Source: DATEDA01 sp963789885
GTDB taxonomy: Bacteria > Pseudomonadota > Gammaproteobacteria > Burkholderiales > SG8-39
DNA: 64,000 nucleotides
Direction: 5' to 3'
NCBI GenBank assembly: GCA_963789885.1
Contig: CAWBNB010000005.1
Location: forward strand, 310,001-374,000
Position numbers and translations under genes: made by a program. The notes below the pieces were generated by a model. The model had not been told where the DNA came from, made no database searches, and saw only the letters and a program-made list of their open reading frames with translations. Shown here one piece after another: positions 33,342 through 42,205 of this stretch (the stretch's first letter is position 1; every line of letters starts with the position of its first letter).

Positions 33342-34751
33342 CCGCGCGGGCGTGCGGACTTCGCGCACCGCGCTGCGCTCGCACCGGCGAGCCGTCCGAG
33401 CGTGGTCGCGGTCAGCAGGCCGCCGCCCGAGAAGTAACCCCAGTTCGACGGACCCGACAGTCCACGCGCCGCGCCGCCGCCGGCGAAGAGGTTCGGCAGC
33501 GGCGTCCGATCCGCGCGGAGCACGCGGGCCACCGTGTCGATGACCAAACCGCCCTGCGTGTGGAACAGCGCGCCGGTGACCTTCACGGCACAGAACGGCG
33601 GGACGAGCGGACGGCTCCCGCGGAAGTCCCGACCCCAGCGATCCTCCCGCGCGCCCGTGCGCAGGTTGTCCACCTCGGCGTTCGTCTGCTCGAGCGCAGT
33701 CGCGCGGCAGCCCGACGAGCGCGGCGAGCGCGCTCAGGGACGGCGCTTTCTTGATCCCGCCGAGCGCCCGGATCTCCTGGTAGTCGGCGAAGCCGAGGAT
33801 CGGCTGCTCGCGGATCTCGTCGTAGACGTTCCACGCGACCCGTCCGGGCTGCGCGATCACCTCCACCGCCTGCTCCGAGTATCCGCGCACCTCGTTCGAG
33901 AAGCGCCGGCCGAGGGCGTTCACCTGATAGCCACCGTTCGTCAGGAGCCCCCAGTTGACCGGGTTGCCGTACGGGGTGGCGACGGCGCCATGCCCCTGGT
34001 AGCTGCCCAGATCGGCGACGGCCGCGCCGAGCGCGAGCCCCCACTTGATCGCGTCGCCTTTGTTGCCGACGTGTCCCCAGAACTCCGCGTCGGCGATCTC
34101 GGGGATGTGCTGGCGGACCATGTCCTTGTCGCCGCCGAAGCCGCAGCAGCCGAGCACGAGCGCCTCGCAGCCGACGGTTTCCGCCGTTCCGTCCGGGCGG
34201 GCGAAGCGCACCGCCACCACGCGGCCGTCGCTCCGCGCGTAGAGATCGGTCGCCGCCGCGCTCGTCACGATGTCGACGCCGAGCCGTCCCGCGGAGGCGA
34301 GCAGCGCGCCTTCGAGCTCCTCGCCGGTGCGGTGCGGGGTCCCGTGCATGCGCAGCACCGAGTGTCCCGGGTACAGGAACCCCTCGACGAGCTTGAACTC
34401 GACGCCGTGGCGGTCGGCGAGCCACTCGATCGCCGGTCCCGAAGTGCGCGCTACGGTGTCGACGATCGCGCGGTCGGTCGCGCCCTTCGCCTTGCGCCAG
34501 ATGTCCGCGGCGAGCAGCTCGGGCGAATCTTCGATGCCGAGCTCGCGCTGGAAGCGCGTGCCGGCCGCGGGGATGAGGCCGGTCGAGAGCGCGGTGCTGC
34601 CGGCGGGCTTGGCGTCGCGCTCGAGAACGAGCACCTCCGCGCCGGCTTCCCGCGCCGCCAGCGCGGCCGTCAAGCCGCACGCCCCCGCGCCGATGACGAC
34701 GACGGGGACGGCGTATTCGAACTTCGCGTCTTCCGCTGGCAGCACTGCCAC
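33338..34751 (-). pseudogene. FAD-dependent oxidoreductase (fumarate reductase/succinate dehydrogenase flavoprotein family), one +1 frameshift
   Basis: Frame one has the dinucleotide-binding motif VVVIGAGACGLTAALAAREA, VLERDAKPAGSTALSTG and GHGAVATPYGNPVNWGLLTN, and runs to ALAALVGLP. The C-terminus (ALFHTQGGLVIDTVARVLR, NLFAGGGAARGLSGPSNWG) is in another frame. Removing one base near 33701-33706 joins them into a ~470-residue flavoprotein, typical for FrdA-like dehydrogenases of organic acids and steroids. The NIPSNAP gene lies just upstream on the same strand. Probably intact in nature. Confidence 0.85.
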
Positions 34752-34762
34752 CGTCGTCTCCG

Positions 34763-35092
34763 TCAGACTTCGACCCCGTCGATCCGCGGATTGCAGGGGG
34801 CCGGAACGAGCAGGCGGACTTCCTGCGCGACGATCAGCTCGCGCGCTTTCTTGAGGTAGGCGGCGAAGGCCGGGTCGCGGTACAGGGCGGCCCGGCGCCG
34901 CTCGCGCTCGCCGGCGTCGGCGTAGCCGAACATCATCACGATCTGGTTGATGTCACCGAACTCGGTGCGGTAGAGGCCCATGAAGTTGCCGAGGATGCGC
35001 TGCTGCGGCTCGAGCCCCTCGCTCTGGAAGAGCTCGAGGAACGCTGCGACGGTGCCGGTCTTGAGCGTGTAAGCGCGGAAATCCACCACCAT
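34763..35092 (-). CDS. NIPSNAP family protein
   Basis: 109 aa, starting at ATG 35092 behind a strong AGGAGGAG site. Pattern: VVDFRAYTLKTGTVAAFLELF, GLYRTEFGDINQIVMMFGYA and YRDPAFAAYLKKARELI. Clearly related to, but diverged from, the NIPSNAP protein at 23277. First gene of a minus-strand pair with the flavoprotein. Its start is only 20 bases from the divergent dioxygenase start, so promoter elements must overlap coding sequence. Confidence 0.87.
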   Translation of the reverse strand: MVVDFRAYTLKTGTVAAFLELFQSEGLEPQQRILGNFMGLYRTEFGDINQIVMMFGYADAGERERRRAALYRDPAFAAYLKKARELIVAQEVRLLVPAPCNPRIDGVEV

Positions 35093-35112
35093 GTCAGTCT
35101 CCTCCTGGTTGG

Positions 35113-35994
35113 ATGATAATCGGCCGCATGGGCGATCGGTTCGAGGTGCGCAGGCTGGGGCAGACGTTCTTCGCCGAAGTCGTCGGCCTCGATCTCGCCC
35201 GGCCGCTCGACGACGCGACCTTCGCCAGGGTCAAGGCGGCCCATCTCGAGCACGGCGTGCTGGTCTTCCGGGACCAGCGGCTCACGCCCGAACAGCACAT
35301 CGCGTTCTCGCGGCGCTTCGGCCCTCTGCAGGTCCACCCGATGGGCCAGTTCAACCTCGAAGGCGCGCCGGAGATCCTGCTGGTCTCGAACGACCGGCAC
35401 GTCGACGGCCGGCCGGTCGGCATCGCGGACGCCGGACGCTACTGGCACACCGACATGTCGTACATGAAGGAGCCCGCGCTCGGGTCGCTCCTCTACGCGC
35501 GCGCCGTCCCCGCTGAGGGCGGCGACACGATGTTCTGCGACATGACGGCGGCGTGCCGCGATCTCGCGCCGGACATGCGGGGCAAGCTGATGCGGTTGTC
35601 GGCGGTGCACCACTTTGCCAGCCGCTGGGCGCGCGAAGCGAAGAAATCCGGCCTGCGCCCCGCGCAGACGAAAGACGAGCAGGACCGCAACCCGCCGGTC
35701 GAGCATCCGATGATTCGCACTCATCCCGAGACCGGCGACCCGGCGCTGTACGCCGGCGGCTTCGCCGTCGGGGTCGCGCAGCTCCCGCGGGAGGAGGCCG
35801 AAACGCTGCTCGACTGGCTGGAGAGCTGGTCGACGCAGCCCGCCTACGTGTACCGGCACCGATGGCGCCTGCACGATCTCGTGTTCTGGGACAACCGCCG
35901 GGTGATGCACCACGCCACCGAGTATCCCGAGCACATGCGGCGGCACATGCACCGCACGACGGTGAAAGGCAACGCCCCCTATTTCGCGGCCTGA
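35113..35994 (+). CDS. TauD/TfdA-family Fe(II)/2-oxoglutarate-dependent dioxygenase
   Basis: 293 aa (ATG 35113; ATG 35128 is an equally plausible start). The iron-binding facial triad is visible: His112-x-Asp114 in YWHTDMSY and the distal His266 in FWDNRRVMHHATEY, with Arg281 for 2-oxoglutarate. The fold matches taurine/2,4-D dioxygenases (FRDQRLTPEQHIAFSRRFG). Such enzymes hydroxylate sulfonates, phenoxyacids or other organic acids, often cleaving the product. Substrate not deducible. No partner gene on the same strand. Confidence 0.92.
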   Translation: MIIGRMGDRFEVRRLGQTFFAEVVGLDLARPLDDATFARVKAAHLEHGVLVFRDQRLTPEQHIAFSRRFGPLQVHPMGQFNLEGAPEILLVSNDRHVDGRPVGIADAGRYWHTDMSYMKEPALGSLLYARAVPAEGGDTMFCDMTAACRDLAPDMRGKLMRLSAVHHFASRWAREAKKSGLRPAQTKDEQDRNPPVEHPMIRTHPETGDPALYAGGFAVGVAQLPREEAETLLDWLESWSTQPAYVYRHRWRLHDLVFWDNRRVMHHATEYPEHMRRHMHRTTVKGNAPYFAA

Positions 35995-36012
35995 GCGGTC
36001 AAGCGCCAGGGC

Positions 36013-36897
36013 TCAATAGCGCACGCGGGCGGTGTCGTCGACGCCGTACCGTGCCTCGAGCTCCTGAACCTCGGGCATGCCCAGCAGGTCGAAAAACTCC
36101 TTGAAGTTCGCCACTTCGCCGGCGATGCCGGCGATCGTGCCCGTCTCCTTCAGCGTCGCGAGCACGTGGTTGGCCGCGCGGATCGCCGCCAGGATGACCC
36201 AGTTCGGATAGATGACGATCTTGAACCCCAGGCGCTCGATCTCTTCCCGGCCGAGAAAGGGCGTCTTGCCGCTGGTCGCCATGTTGTAGAGCAGCGGCGC
36301 CTTGAGCCGCGGCGCGATGAGCGGGAGCTGCCCGGCGTTCGGGGCTTCGACGAACAGCACATCGGCGCCCGCCTCCCGGTAACGCTCGGCGCGCTCGAGC
36401 GCCGCCTCGAATCCCTCGACGGCAATCGCGTCGGTGCGCGCGATGAGGACGAAGTCGGGATCCGTCCGCGCGTCCGTCGCGGCGCGGATCTTGGCCACCA
36501 TCTCCGCGGTCGGCACCAGCTGCTTGCCCATCAGGTGTCCGCAGCGCTTCGGCATGACCTGGTCCTCGAGGTGGATCGCGGCGACACCGGCCCGCTCGTA
36601 AGCCTGGACCGTGCGGCGAACGTTGAGCACCCCGCCGTAGCCGTTATCCGCGTCCGCGATCAGCGGCAGGCCGCTCGAATCGGCGATGCGGGCAGCGTTG
36701 TCGACCATCTCCGTCATCGTGAGCAGCCCGACGTCCGGCATGCCCAGCCGCACGGCGGTTGTGCCGGCGCCCGTCATGTAGATCGCTTCGAACCCGTGCC
36801 GCGGTACCAGCCGCGCGTTCAATGCGTCCGCCACGCCGGGGGCCATCAGCACACCCGGTCGCGCGATCAGTTGGCGTAGCTTCGTGGTCGGCCGCAT
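36013..36897 (-). CDS. isocitrate lyase/PEP mutase-family lyase (2-methylisocitrate lyase / dimethylmalate lyase-like)
   Basis: 294-aa TIM barrel. Mg-binding LIADADNGYGG, the catalytic-loop motif KRCGH in HLEDQVMPKRCGHLMGKQ, and VLIARTDAIAVEGFEAALER define the PrpB/oxaloacetate decarboxylase/dimethylmalate lyase branch. The motif is RCGH followed by LMGK, unlike PrpB's RCGHRPNK. With no prpC or acnD nearby, a role in C-C cleavage of a branched malate is more likely than the methylcitrate cycle (inference). VOC and DUF1330 genes lie upstream on the same strand. Confidence 0.88.
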   Translation of the reverse strand: MRPTTKLRQLIARPGVLMAPGVADALNARLVPRHGFEAIYMTGAGTTAVRLGMPDVGLLTMTEMVDNAARIADSSGLPLIADADNGYGGVLNVRRTVQAYERAGVAAIHLEDQVMPKRCGHLMGKQLVPTAEMVAKIRAATDARTDPDFVLIARTDAIAVEGFEAALERAERYREAGADVLFVEAPNAGQLPLIAPRLKAPLLYNMATSGKTPFLGREEIERLGFKIVIYPNWVILAAIRAANHVLATLKETGTIAGIAGEVANFKEFFDLLGMPEVQELEARYGVDDTARVRY

Positions 36898-36938
36898 GTC
36901 GGTAGGCTCCGCTCGGGGGTCAGGGTTCCACGCAGTGC

Positions 36939-37406
36939 TCAGCGGCCGGGCAGCTCGGACGCCATCACCTCGGGCTTGATGCCGAGCGCCGTCGCCTCGG
37001 CGTTGTCGAAGTTCAGCTCGATCTTCACGCCGTTCGGATCGAACATGAAGAGCTGATAGAGCCCCTGGTCGCTCACCATCCGCTCCTTGAAGTCGATGTG
37101 GAGCGAGCGCAGGTGCGCCATCGTGTCCGCCAGCCCGCGGGCGCGGAAGGCGATGTGGTCGACCACGCCGCTGCCAGAGGTCGCTTCCGACTGCTGCCCG
37201 AGGTACTTCCTGCGGTTCTCGGAAACGTTCGCGCCGCCTTCGGTGAGATGCAGCACGTCTTTCTCGCCAATGTAAAGCCAGACCACGGGGAACTTGAAGT
37301 CCGGATGCCAGCCCTCGGTCATGCCGAGCGCGCCGACGTACCAGTCGCGCGTCTTGCCGAGATCCGCCGTCTGGATCAGGAAATGATCGACCTGGGTAAG
37401 CGCCAC
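36939..37406 (-). CDS. VOC (glyoxalase/dioxygenase-fold) family protein
   Basis: 155 aa from GTG 37406 behind GAGGAGAG. Two VOC modules: TQVDHFLIQTADLGKTRDWY with WLYIGEKDVLHLTE, and VVDHIAFRARGLADTMAHLR ending LFMFDPNGVKIELNFD. Metal ligands at the usual His and Glu positions are present (DH, DH, IELN). Members include glyoxalases, extradiol dioxygenases and epimerases; this one is too short for a two-domain ring-cleavage dioxygenase. The DUF1330 gene lies 11 bases upstream on the same strand. Confidence 0.85.
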   Translation of the reverse strand: MALTQVDHFLIQTADLGKTRDWYVGALGMTEGWHPDFKFPVVWLYIGEKDVLHLTEGGANVSENRRKYLGQQSEATSGSGVVDHIAFRARGLADTMAHLRSLHIDFKERMVSDQGLYQLFMFDPNGVKIELNFDNAEATALGIKPEVMASELPGR

Positions 37407-37417
37407 GGCACTCTCCT

Positions 37418-37723
37418 CTAGCGCGGCGTCGCGTCGCCGCCGTCCACGATAACGTTCTCGACGATGCCGGCGCCGCCGCGCCGGAATTTCGACGCTTCCT
37501 GGTACTCCTTCGATTCGAAGCACGCCACCGCCTGCTCGAACGTCGGGAACTCGATCACGATGAAGCGCCCGAAGGTTTCGGGGCCTTCCATGATCCGGTA
37601 CCGCCCGCCGCGGGCAAGCACCCTGCCGCCGTGGCTGGCGATGACGGCCGGTACCCGGTCGGTGTACTTCTTGTACTCGACCGGGTCGTTCACCTTGCTC
37701 CGTGCCACCCAGTACGCGGGCAT
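37418..37723 (-). CDS. DUF1330 family protein
   Basis: 101-aa dimeric alpha/beta-barrel-like protein (PAYWVARSKVNDPVEYKKYT, RVLARGGRYRIMEGPE, IVIEFPTFEQAVACFESKEY). Function unknown for the family. ATG 37723 has an AAAGGA site. It leads a minus-strand trio with the VOC protein and, after a further gap, the isocitrate-lyase-family gene. Confidence 0.87.
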   Translation of the reverse strand: MPAYWVARSKVNDPVEYKKYTDRVPAVIASHGGRVLARGGRYRIMEGPETFGRFIVIEFPTFEQAVACFESKEYQEASKFRRGGAGIVENVIVDGGDATPR

Positions 37724-37820
37724 CGTACGTCCTTTCGCGGCGTCCTTGACCTCACGCGCGAGGATGCCGAAGATCGCGGGCGCAGGCAACCCTGCAGGCA
37801 AACCCGGGAGGACGGACGGC

Positions 37821-38714
37821 ATGAAGAACGCGGTGGGCATGATCGGGCTCGGCATCATGGGCTCGGCGATGGCGTCGAACCTGATGAAGGCGGGTTTCCG
37901 CGTCGTCGGCCACGACGTGGTACCGAAAGCGCGTGCTGCGCACCGGCGTGCCGGGGGCATCGTCGCGCGGTCGAACGGCGACGTCGCGCGCCGCGCGCCG
38001 ATCGTCGTCACTTCGCTGCCGTCCGCCGACGCGCTCGAGGCGGTGGTCGAGGAGATCGCGCGCGCCAGGCCACGCGACCTCGTCGTGGTGGAAACGAGCA
38101 CGCTGCCGCTCGACGTCAAGCACGCCGCGCAGCGGCACCTCGCGCAGGCCGGTGTGACGATGCTCGACTGCCCGCTGAGCGGCACGGGCGCGCAGGCGCG
38201 GGCGAAGGACCTCCTCGTCTACGCGAGCGGGCCGCGCGCGGCATACAAGCACTGCACCCCGGTGTTCGAGGGCTTCGCGCGCGGGCACCACTACCTCGGC
38301 AAGTTCGGCAACGGCTCCAAGACGAAGTACATCGCCAATCTCCTGGTGGCGATCCACAACGTCGCCGCCGCCGAGGCGCTGGTGCTCACGAAGAAGTGCG
38401 GGCTCGACCCGGCGGTCACGCTGCGCGTCGTGGCCGACGGCGCCGGCGGCTCCCGCATGCTGCAGGTGCGCGGTCCGATGATCGTGAAGGACGATTATTC
38501 CGACGCGATGATCAAGATCGACGTGTGGCAGAAGGACATGAAGATCATCGGCGAGTTCGCGCGCGATCTCGGCTGCCCGACGCCGCTCTTTGCCGCCTCC
38601 GCGCCGTTCTACACCGCCGCGATCGCCTCCGGCCACGCGAAGGACGACACCGCGGCGGTAGGTGCCGTGCTCGGCGAGATGGCGGGTCTCGCGCCGAAGC
38701 GTCGGCGGCGGTAG
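37821..38714 (+). CDS. 3-hydroxyisobutyrate/hydroxymethylglutarate dehydrogenase-family oxidoreductase
   Basis: 297-aa beta-hydroxyacid dehydrogenase. NAD(P) motif MIGLGIMGSAMASNLMKAG, substrate-binding DCPLSGTGAQARAKDLL and the catalytic lysine in GSKTKYIANLLVAIHN. It oxidises a beta-hydroxy acid to the semialdehyde, or the reverse. ATG 37821 follows GGAGGACGG. A convergent hairpin separates it from the Bug receptor. A second family member lies at 61416-62306. Confidence 0.9.
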   Translation: MKNAVGMIGLGIMGSAMASNLMKAGFRVVGHDVVPKARAAHRRAGGIVARSNGDVARRAPIVVTSLPSADALEAVVEEIARARPRDLVVVETSTLPLDVKHAAQRHLAQAGVTMLDCPLSGTGAQARAKDLLVYASGPRAAYKHCTPVFEGFARGHHYLGKFGNGSKTKYIANLLVAIHNVAAAEALVLTKKCGLDPAVTLRVVADGAGGSRMLQVRGPMIVKDDYSDAMIKIDVWQKDMKIIGEFARDLGCPTPLFAASAPFYTAAIASGHAKDDTAAVGAVLGEMAGLAPKRRRR

Positions 38715-38717
38715 GCG

Positions 38718-38751
38718 CGCCGGTCGCGGTCGCCCGGGCAGGCGACCGGCG
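38718..38751. terminator. bidirectional stem-loop between convergent genes
   Basis: CGCCGGTCGC (38718-38727) pairs perfectly with GCGACCGGCG (38742-38751), a 10-bp stem with a 14-base loop. It begins 3 bases after the dehydrogenase stop (plus) and adjoins the stop of the Bug-family gene (minus). Probably shared terminator, although no T-tract is present on either side. Confidence 0.55.
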
Positions 38752-39723
38752 TCAGTTCGCCGTGATGCCGGCGTCCTTGATGACCTTGGCGTAGCGCGCC
38801 TGCTCGGTGCGGATGAACTCGCCGAAGAACTCGGGCGTGCTCGACACCGGCTCGACGCCGAGCTGCGCGTAGCGCGTCTTGAGATCGGGATCCGCGAGCA
38901 CCTTCACGAGATCCGCATTCAGCTTCTCGACCACCGGCCGTGCCGTCCCGGTGGGCACCAGCACGCCCCACCAGTTCACCGCCACCAGGTCCGGGAAGCC
39001 CTGCTCGGCCATGGTCGGGATGTCCGGCGAGAGCGGCGAGCGGTCCTTGCTCGTGATCCCGATCGGCCGCAGCTTGCCGGCGCGGATGTGCGCCATCACC
39101 GGCAGCGCGTCGGAGAAGATCATCTGCACCTGGCCGCCGATCAGGTCCTGCACCGCGAGCACGCCGCCCTTGTACTGCACGCCCACGATGTCGATCGCCG
39201 CCGAGCGCTTGAACATCTCGCCGACGAGGTGCGACATGCTCCCCGGCCCGCTGGTGCCGAAATTGAACTTGCCGGGCGACATCTTGGCGGCGGCAACCAG
39301 CTCCTGGACGCTCTTCTCGGGCATGGCCACGTTCACCACCAGGATGTTCGGCCCGGTGCAGATCATCGACACCGGCAGGAAGTCCTTCTGCATGTCGTAG
39401 GGCACCTTCGACAGCACCGGGTTCACCGCCACCGGACCGAAGTTGCCGATGACGAAGCTGTAGCCATCGGCCGGCTGGCGCGCGGCGAACTCCATCCCGA
39501 TCGAGCCGGCGGCACCCGGCTTCGACTCGATGATCACCTGCTGGCCCCACAGCTCGGCGAGCTTCTGCCCGAGCACGCGACCCATGAGGTCGGACGATCC
39601 GCCCGGCGGATAGGTGACGATCAGCCGGACCGGCTTGGACGGATAGGTCTGCGCGGGGACGCTGCCGGCACAAAGGACCGCGACGATCGCGAGGACGCCG
39701 CAGAACGCTCGGTTGAGGTGCAT
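38752..39723 (-). CDS. tripartite tricarboxylate transporter substrate-binding protein (Bug/TctC family)
   Basis: 323-aa periplasmic receptor with signal peptide (LNRAFCGVLAIVAVLCAGSV, cleavage near PAQTYP) and the Bug signature YPSKPVRLIVTYPPGGSSDL, followed by VIESKPGAAGSIGMEF and NFGTSGPGSMSHLVGEMF. ATG 39723 has a GGAGGAAG site. No TctA/TctB membrane genes are present, which is usual: Burkholderiales carry many orphan Bug receptors. It supports the betaproteobacterial assignment. Ligand unknown, normally a carboxylate. Confidence 0.93.
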   Translation of the reverse strand: MHLNRAFCGVLAIVAVLCAGSVPAQTYPSKPVRLIVTYPPGGSSDLMGRVLGQKLAELWGQQVIIESKPGAAGSIGMEFAARQPADGYSFVIGNFGPVAVNPVLSKVPYDMQKDFLPVSMICTGPNILVVNVAMPEKSVQELVAAAKMSPGKFNFGTSGPGSMSHLVGEMFKRSAAIDIVGVQYKGGVLAVQDLIGGQVQMIFSDALPVMAHIRAGKLRPIGITSKDRSPLSPDIPTMAEQGFPDLVAVNWWGVLVPTGTARPVVEKLNADLVKVLADPDLKTRYAQLGVEPVSSTPEFFGEFIRTEQARYAKVIKDAGITAN

Positions 39724-39899
39724 CGATCTTCCTCCTGTGGTCGTTTGCTGCGGCGCGGCGACCTTCTTGGCGTGGCGTCCGGCGCAGACGGGAACGCGTA
39801 TGCTAGTCGGACCCGGGCGGCAATGCGTTGCGTTCGGGCATTGCAATCGGCCCGCGCCAGACTCCAGAATCGCGCCTTTCGCTCGCTGACCCCGCCCCG

Positions 39900-41153
39900 A
39901 TGAAACCTGCCGCAACGCTCGGCCCCGGCGCGCGCGCCGACCAGACGCTCGCCTGGAACATGAACCTGCTCGCGCACCACGAGCTGCAGGGCTTCGGCGG
40001 GATGGGCGAAGGCATGGCGATGCAGGCGGCGCGCGACGGGCGGCGCATCCTCTGGCTCGCGCACGAATCCGCGCCGAAGAACTTCACCGCCGTCGACGTC
40101 ACCGATCCGCGCGCGCCGAAGGTCGTGGTGCAGACCGACCTCCCGCACGCGAAGATGCGCTCCAACTCGCTCGACGTCGTCGGCGACGTGATGGCGGTCG
40201 CCTATCAGACGAGCGCGGTGAACACGCAGCCCGCCGGGTTCGACCTCTTCGACATCTCGACCCCCGGAGCGCCGCAGCGGATCGCGCATTTCGACGCCTC
40301 GGGCCCGCACTCGCGCGGCGTGCACGCGGTGTGGTTCGTCGACGGCGAGTACGTGCACATGGCGAGCGGCGCCGCGGACTTCAAGCCGCGCAACCCGAAG
40401 GACGACCAGTTCTACCGCATCGTCGACGTCCGCAACCCGTCGAAGCCGGTCGAAGCGGGGCGCTGGTGGCTGCCCGGCACGCGCGACGGCGACGATGCGC
40501 CGCCGCCGGCGCGGCTCGCGCCGCAGTTCGACACCGGCTTCCGTGCGCACAACACCAACGCCTTTCCGGCGCGTCCTGACCGCGCGTACATCGGCTACAT
40601 CGACGGCGGCGCGATCATCCTCGACATCGCGGACAAGTCGCGCCCGAAGCTGGTGTCGAGATGGAGCTACTCGCCGCCCTTCAACGGCTTCGCCCATACC
40701 GTCCTGCCGCTCTTCGGCCCGCAGCTGCTGATCGTCAGCGACGAATGTGTCCAGGACGACGGCAAGGACTGGCCGAAGCTCGTGCGGGTGGTCGACGCGC
40801 GGCTCGAAACCAACCTCGTGCCGATCGCCACCTTCCCGGCACCGCCGCCCGCCACGTTCGCGAAGCGCGGCGGCAGGTTCGGGGCGCACAACCTGCACGA
40901 GAACCTGCCGGTGCCGACGTCGTGGCGCTCCGACACGATCGTCGTCGGTACGTTCTTCAACGCCGGCGTGCGCGCGTACGACGTATCGGACCCGTTCCAG
41001 CCGCAGGAGGTCGCCTACTTCGTTCCCGGCGCGCCGAAGCTCTCGCCCGCGGGCGCGATCCAGCTGAACGACGTGTACGTCGACGATCGCGGGATCGTGT
41101 TCACCGTCGACCGGTTCGCGGGCGGCCTGTACATCCTTGAGCTCACCCTCTAG
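39900..41153 (+). CDS. LVIVD-repeat beta-propeller protein
   Basis: 417 aa without a signal peptide from ATG 39900. Six repeats of the LVIVD type are visible, each ending in a VD/DI-x-(D/N)P-like turn: FTAVDVTDPRAPKVV, FDLFDISTPGAPQRI, YRIVDVRNPSKPVEAG, IILDIADKSRPKLV, VRVVDARLETNLVPI and VRAYDVSDPFQPQEVAYF. It resembles a blade-type binding or scaffold protein, of unknown function. Its 3' end overlaps the CobW-like gene by 17 bases, suggesting coupling. The 176-base gap upstream (39724-39899) shows no gene. Confidence 0.8.
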   Translation: MKPAATLGPGARADQTLAWNMNLLAHHELQGFGGMGEGMAMQAARDGRRILWLAHESAPKNFTAVDVTDPRAPKVVVQTDLPHAKMRSNSLDVVGDVMAVAYQTSAVNTQPAGFDLFDISTPGAPQRIAHFDASGPHSRGVHAVWFVDGEYVHMASGAADFKPRNPKDDQFYRIVDVRNPSKPVEAGRWWLPGTRDGDDAPPPARLAPQFDTGFRAHNTNAFPARPDRAYIGYIDGGAIILDIADKSRPKLVSRWSYSPPFNGFAHTVLPLFGPQLLIVSDECVQDDGKDWPKLVRVVDARLETNLVPIATFPAPPPATFAKRGGRFGAHNLHENLPVPTSWRSDTIVVGTFFNAGVRAYDVSDPFQPQEVAYFVPGAPKLSPAGAIQLNDVYVDDRGIVFTVDRFAGGLYILELTL

Positions 41154-42205
41154 CGCCGCCGGCCGCGATCCCCTGGCCGGGAGGCTGCCGGTCACCGTAG
41201 TCACCGGCTTTCTCGGCAGCGGCAAGACGACGCTCATCCGCCGCCTCCTCGCCCATCCGGGCATGAACCGCGCGGCGGTGATCGTCAACGAGTTCGGCGA
41301 GGTCGGCATCGACCACGATCTGATCGCCGCGTCGTCCGAGAACGTCACCCTGCTCTCGAATGGCTGCCTCTGCTGCGTCGTCCGGACCGACCTGCAGGAA
41401 ACCTTGCGCACGCTCTTCGCGCAGCGCCGGGCGGGCGAGGTGATCGACTTCGACCGCGTGCTCCTCGAGACGAGCGGCCTCGCCGACCCGGCGCCGGTGA
41501 TCCAGACGCTCGCGACCGATACGCTGCTCGCGTCGCATTACCGGCTCGACGGCGTCGTGACGCTGGTCGACGCCGTGAACGGGCCCGGCCAGCTCGACCG
41601 CGAAGCGGAGGCGGTGAAGCAGGCCGCGCTCGCCGACCGGCTGCTCATCACCAAGACCGATCTCGCCGACGCCGCGGCGGTGCGCGAGCGGTTGCACGCG
41701 CTCAACCCGCGCGCCGAGGTCGCCGACGTCGTGCAGGGCGAGATCGATCCGACGTTCCTCACCGGGATTGGCCTCGCGAGCGCGCGCGCGGGCGCCGCGC
41801 AGATCGGGCGCTGGCTCGGCTCGGGGTCGGGCGAAGGCGCCTACCTCGGCACGGTGGCGCCGCGCCACGATCGCAGCATCACGACGTTCACGCTCTGGTT
41901 CGACCGCCCGTTCGCGTGGCAGGTGTTCACCGCGGCGATGGAGCTGCTGACGTCGCTCCGCGGGCCTGACCTGCTGCGCGTGAAGGGGCTGGTGAACGTC
42001 GAGGGCGAACCCGGGACCGGTCGTCGTGCAGGGCGTGCAGCACGTCTTCCATCCGCCGGTGACGCTTGCCGCATGGCCGTCCGACGACCGGCGCTCGCGG
42101 CTCGTGTTCATCACCCGCGGGATCGACGAGCGGGCGGCGACGGCGCTGTTCGACGCGGTCGGGATGCTGAGGACAAAGCCCGCCGGCGATCAGGCCGGGC
42201 GGTAA
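41137..42205 (+). pseudogene. CobW/COG0523-family GTPase (G3E), one +1 frameshift
   Basis: TTG start at 41137 inside the preceding gene. GTPase motifs: Walker A TGFLGSGKTTLIRRLL, the family metal motif GCLCCVV, and TKTDLADAAAV for guanine recognition. The frame breaks after NVEGEPG. Removing one G from GGG at 42013-42015 restores PVVVQGVQHVFHPPVTL and a C-terminal CobW domain ending at 42205, about 355 aa in all. These GTPases deliver metals (zinc, cobalt, iron) to enzymes; nitrile-hydratase activators also belong here. It overlaps the convergent lipoprotein gene by 16 bases. The shift looks like a sequence error. Confidence 0.87.
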
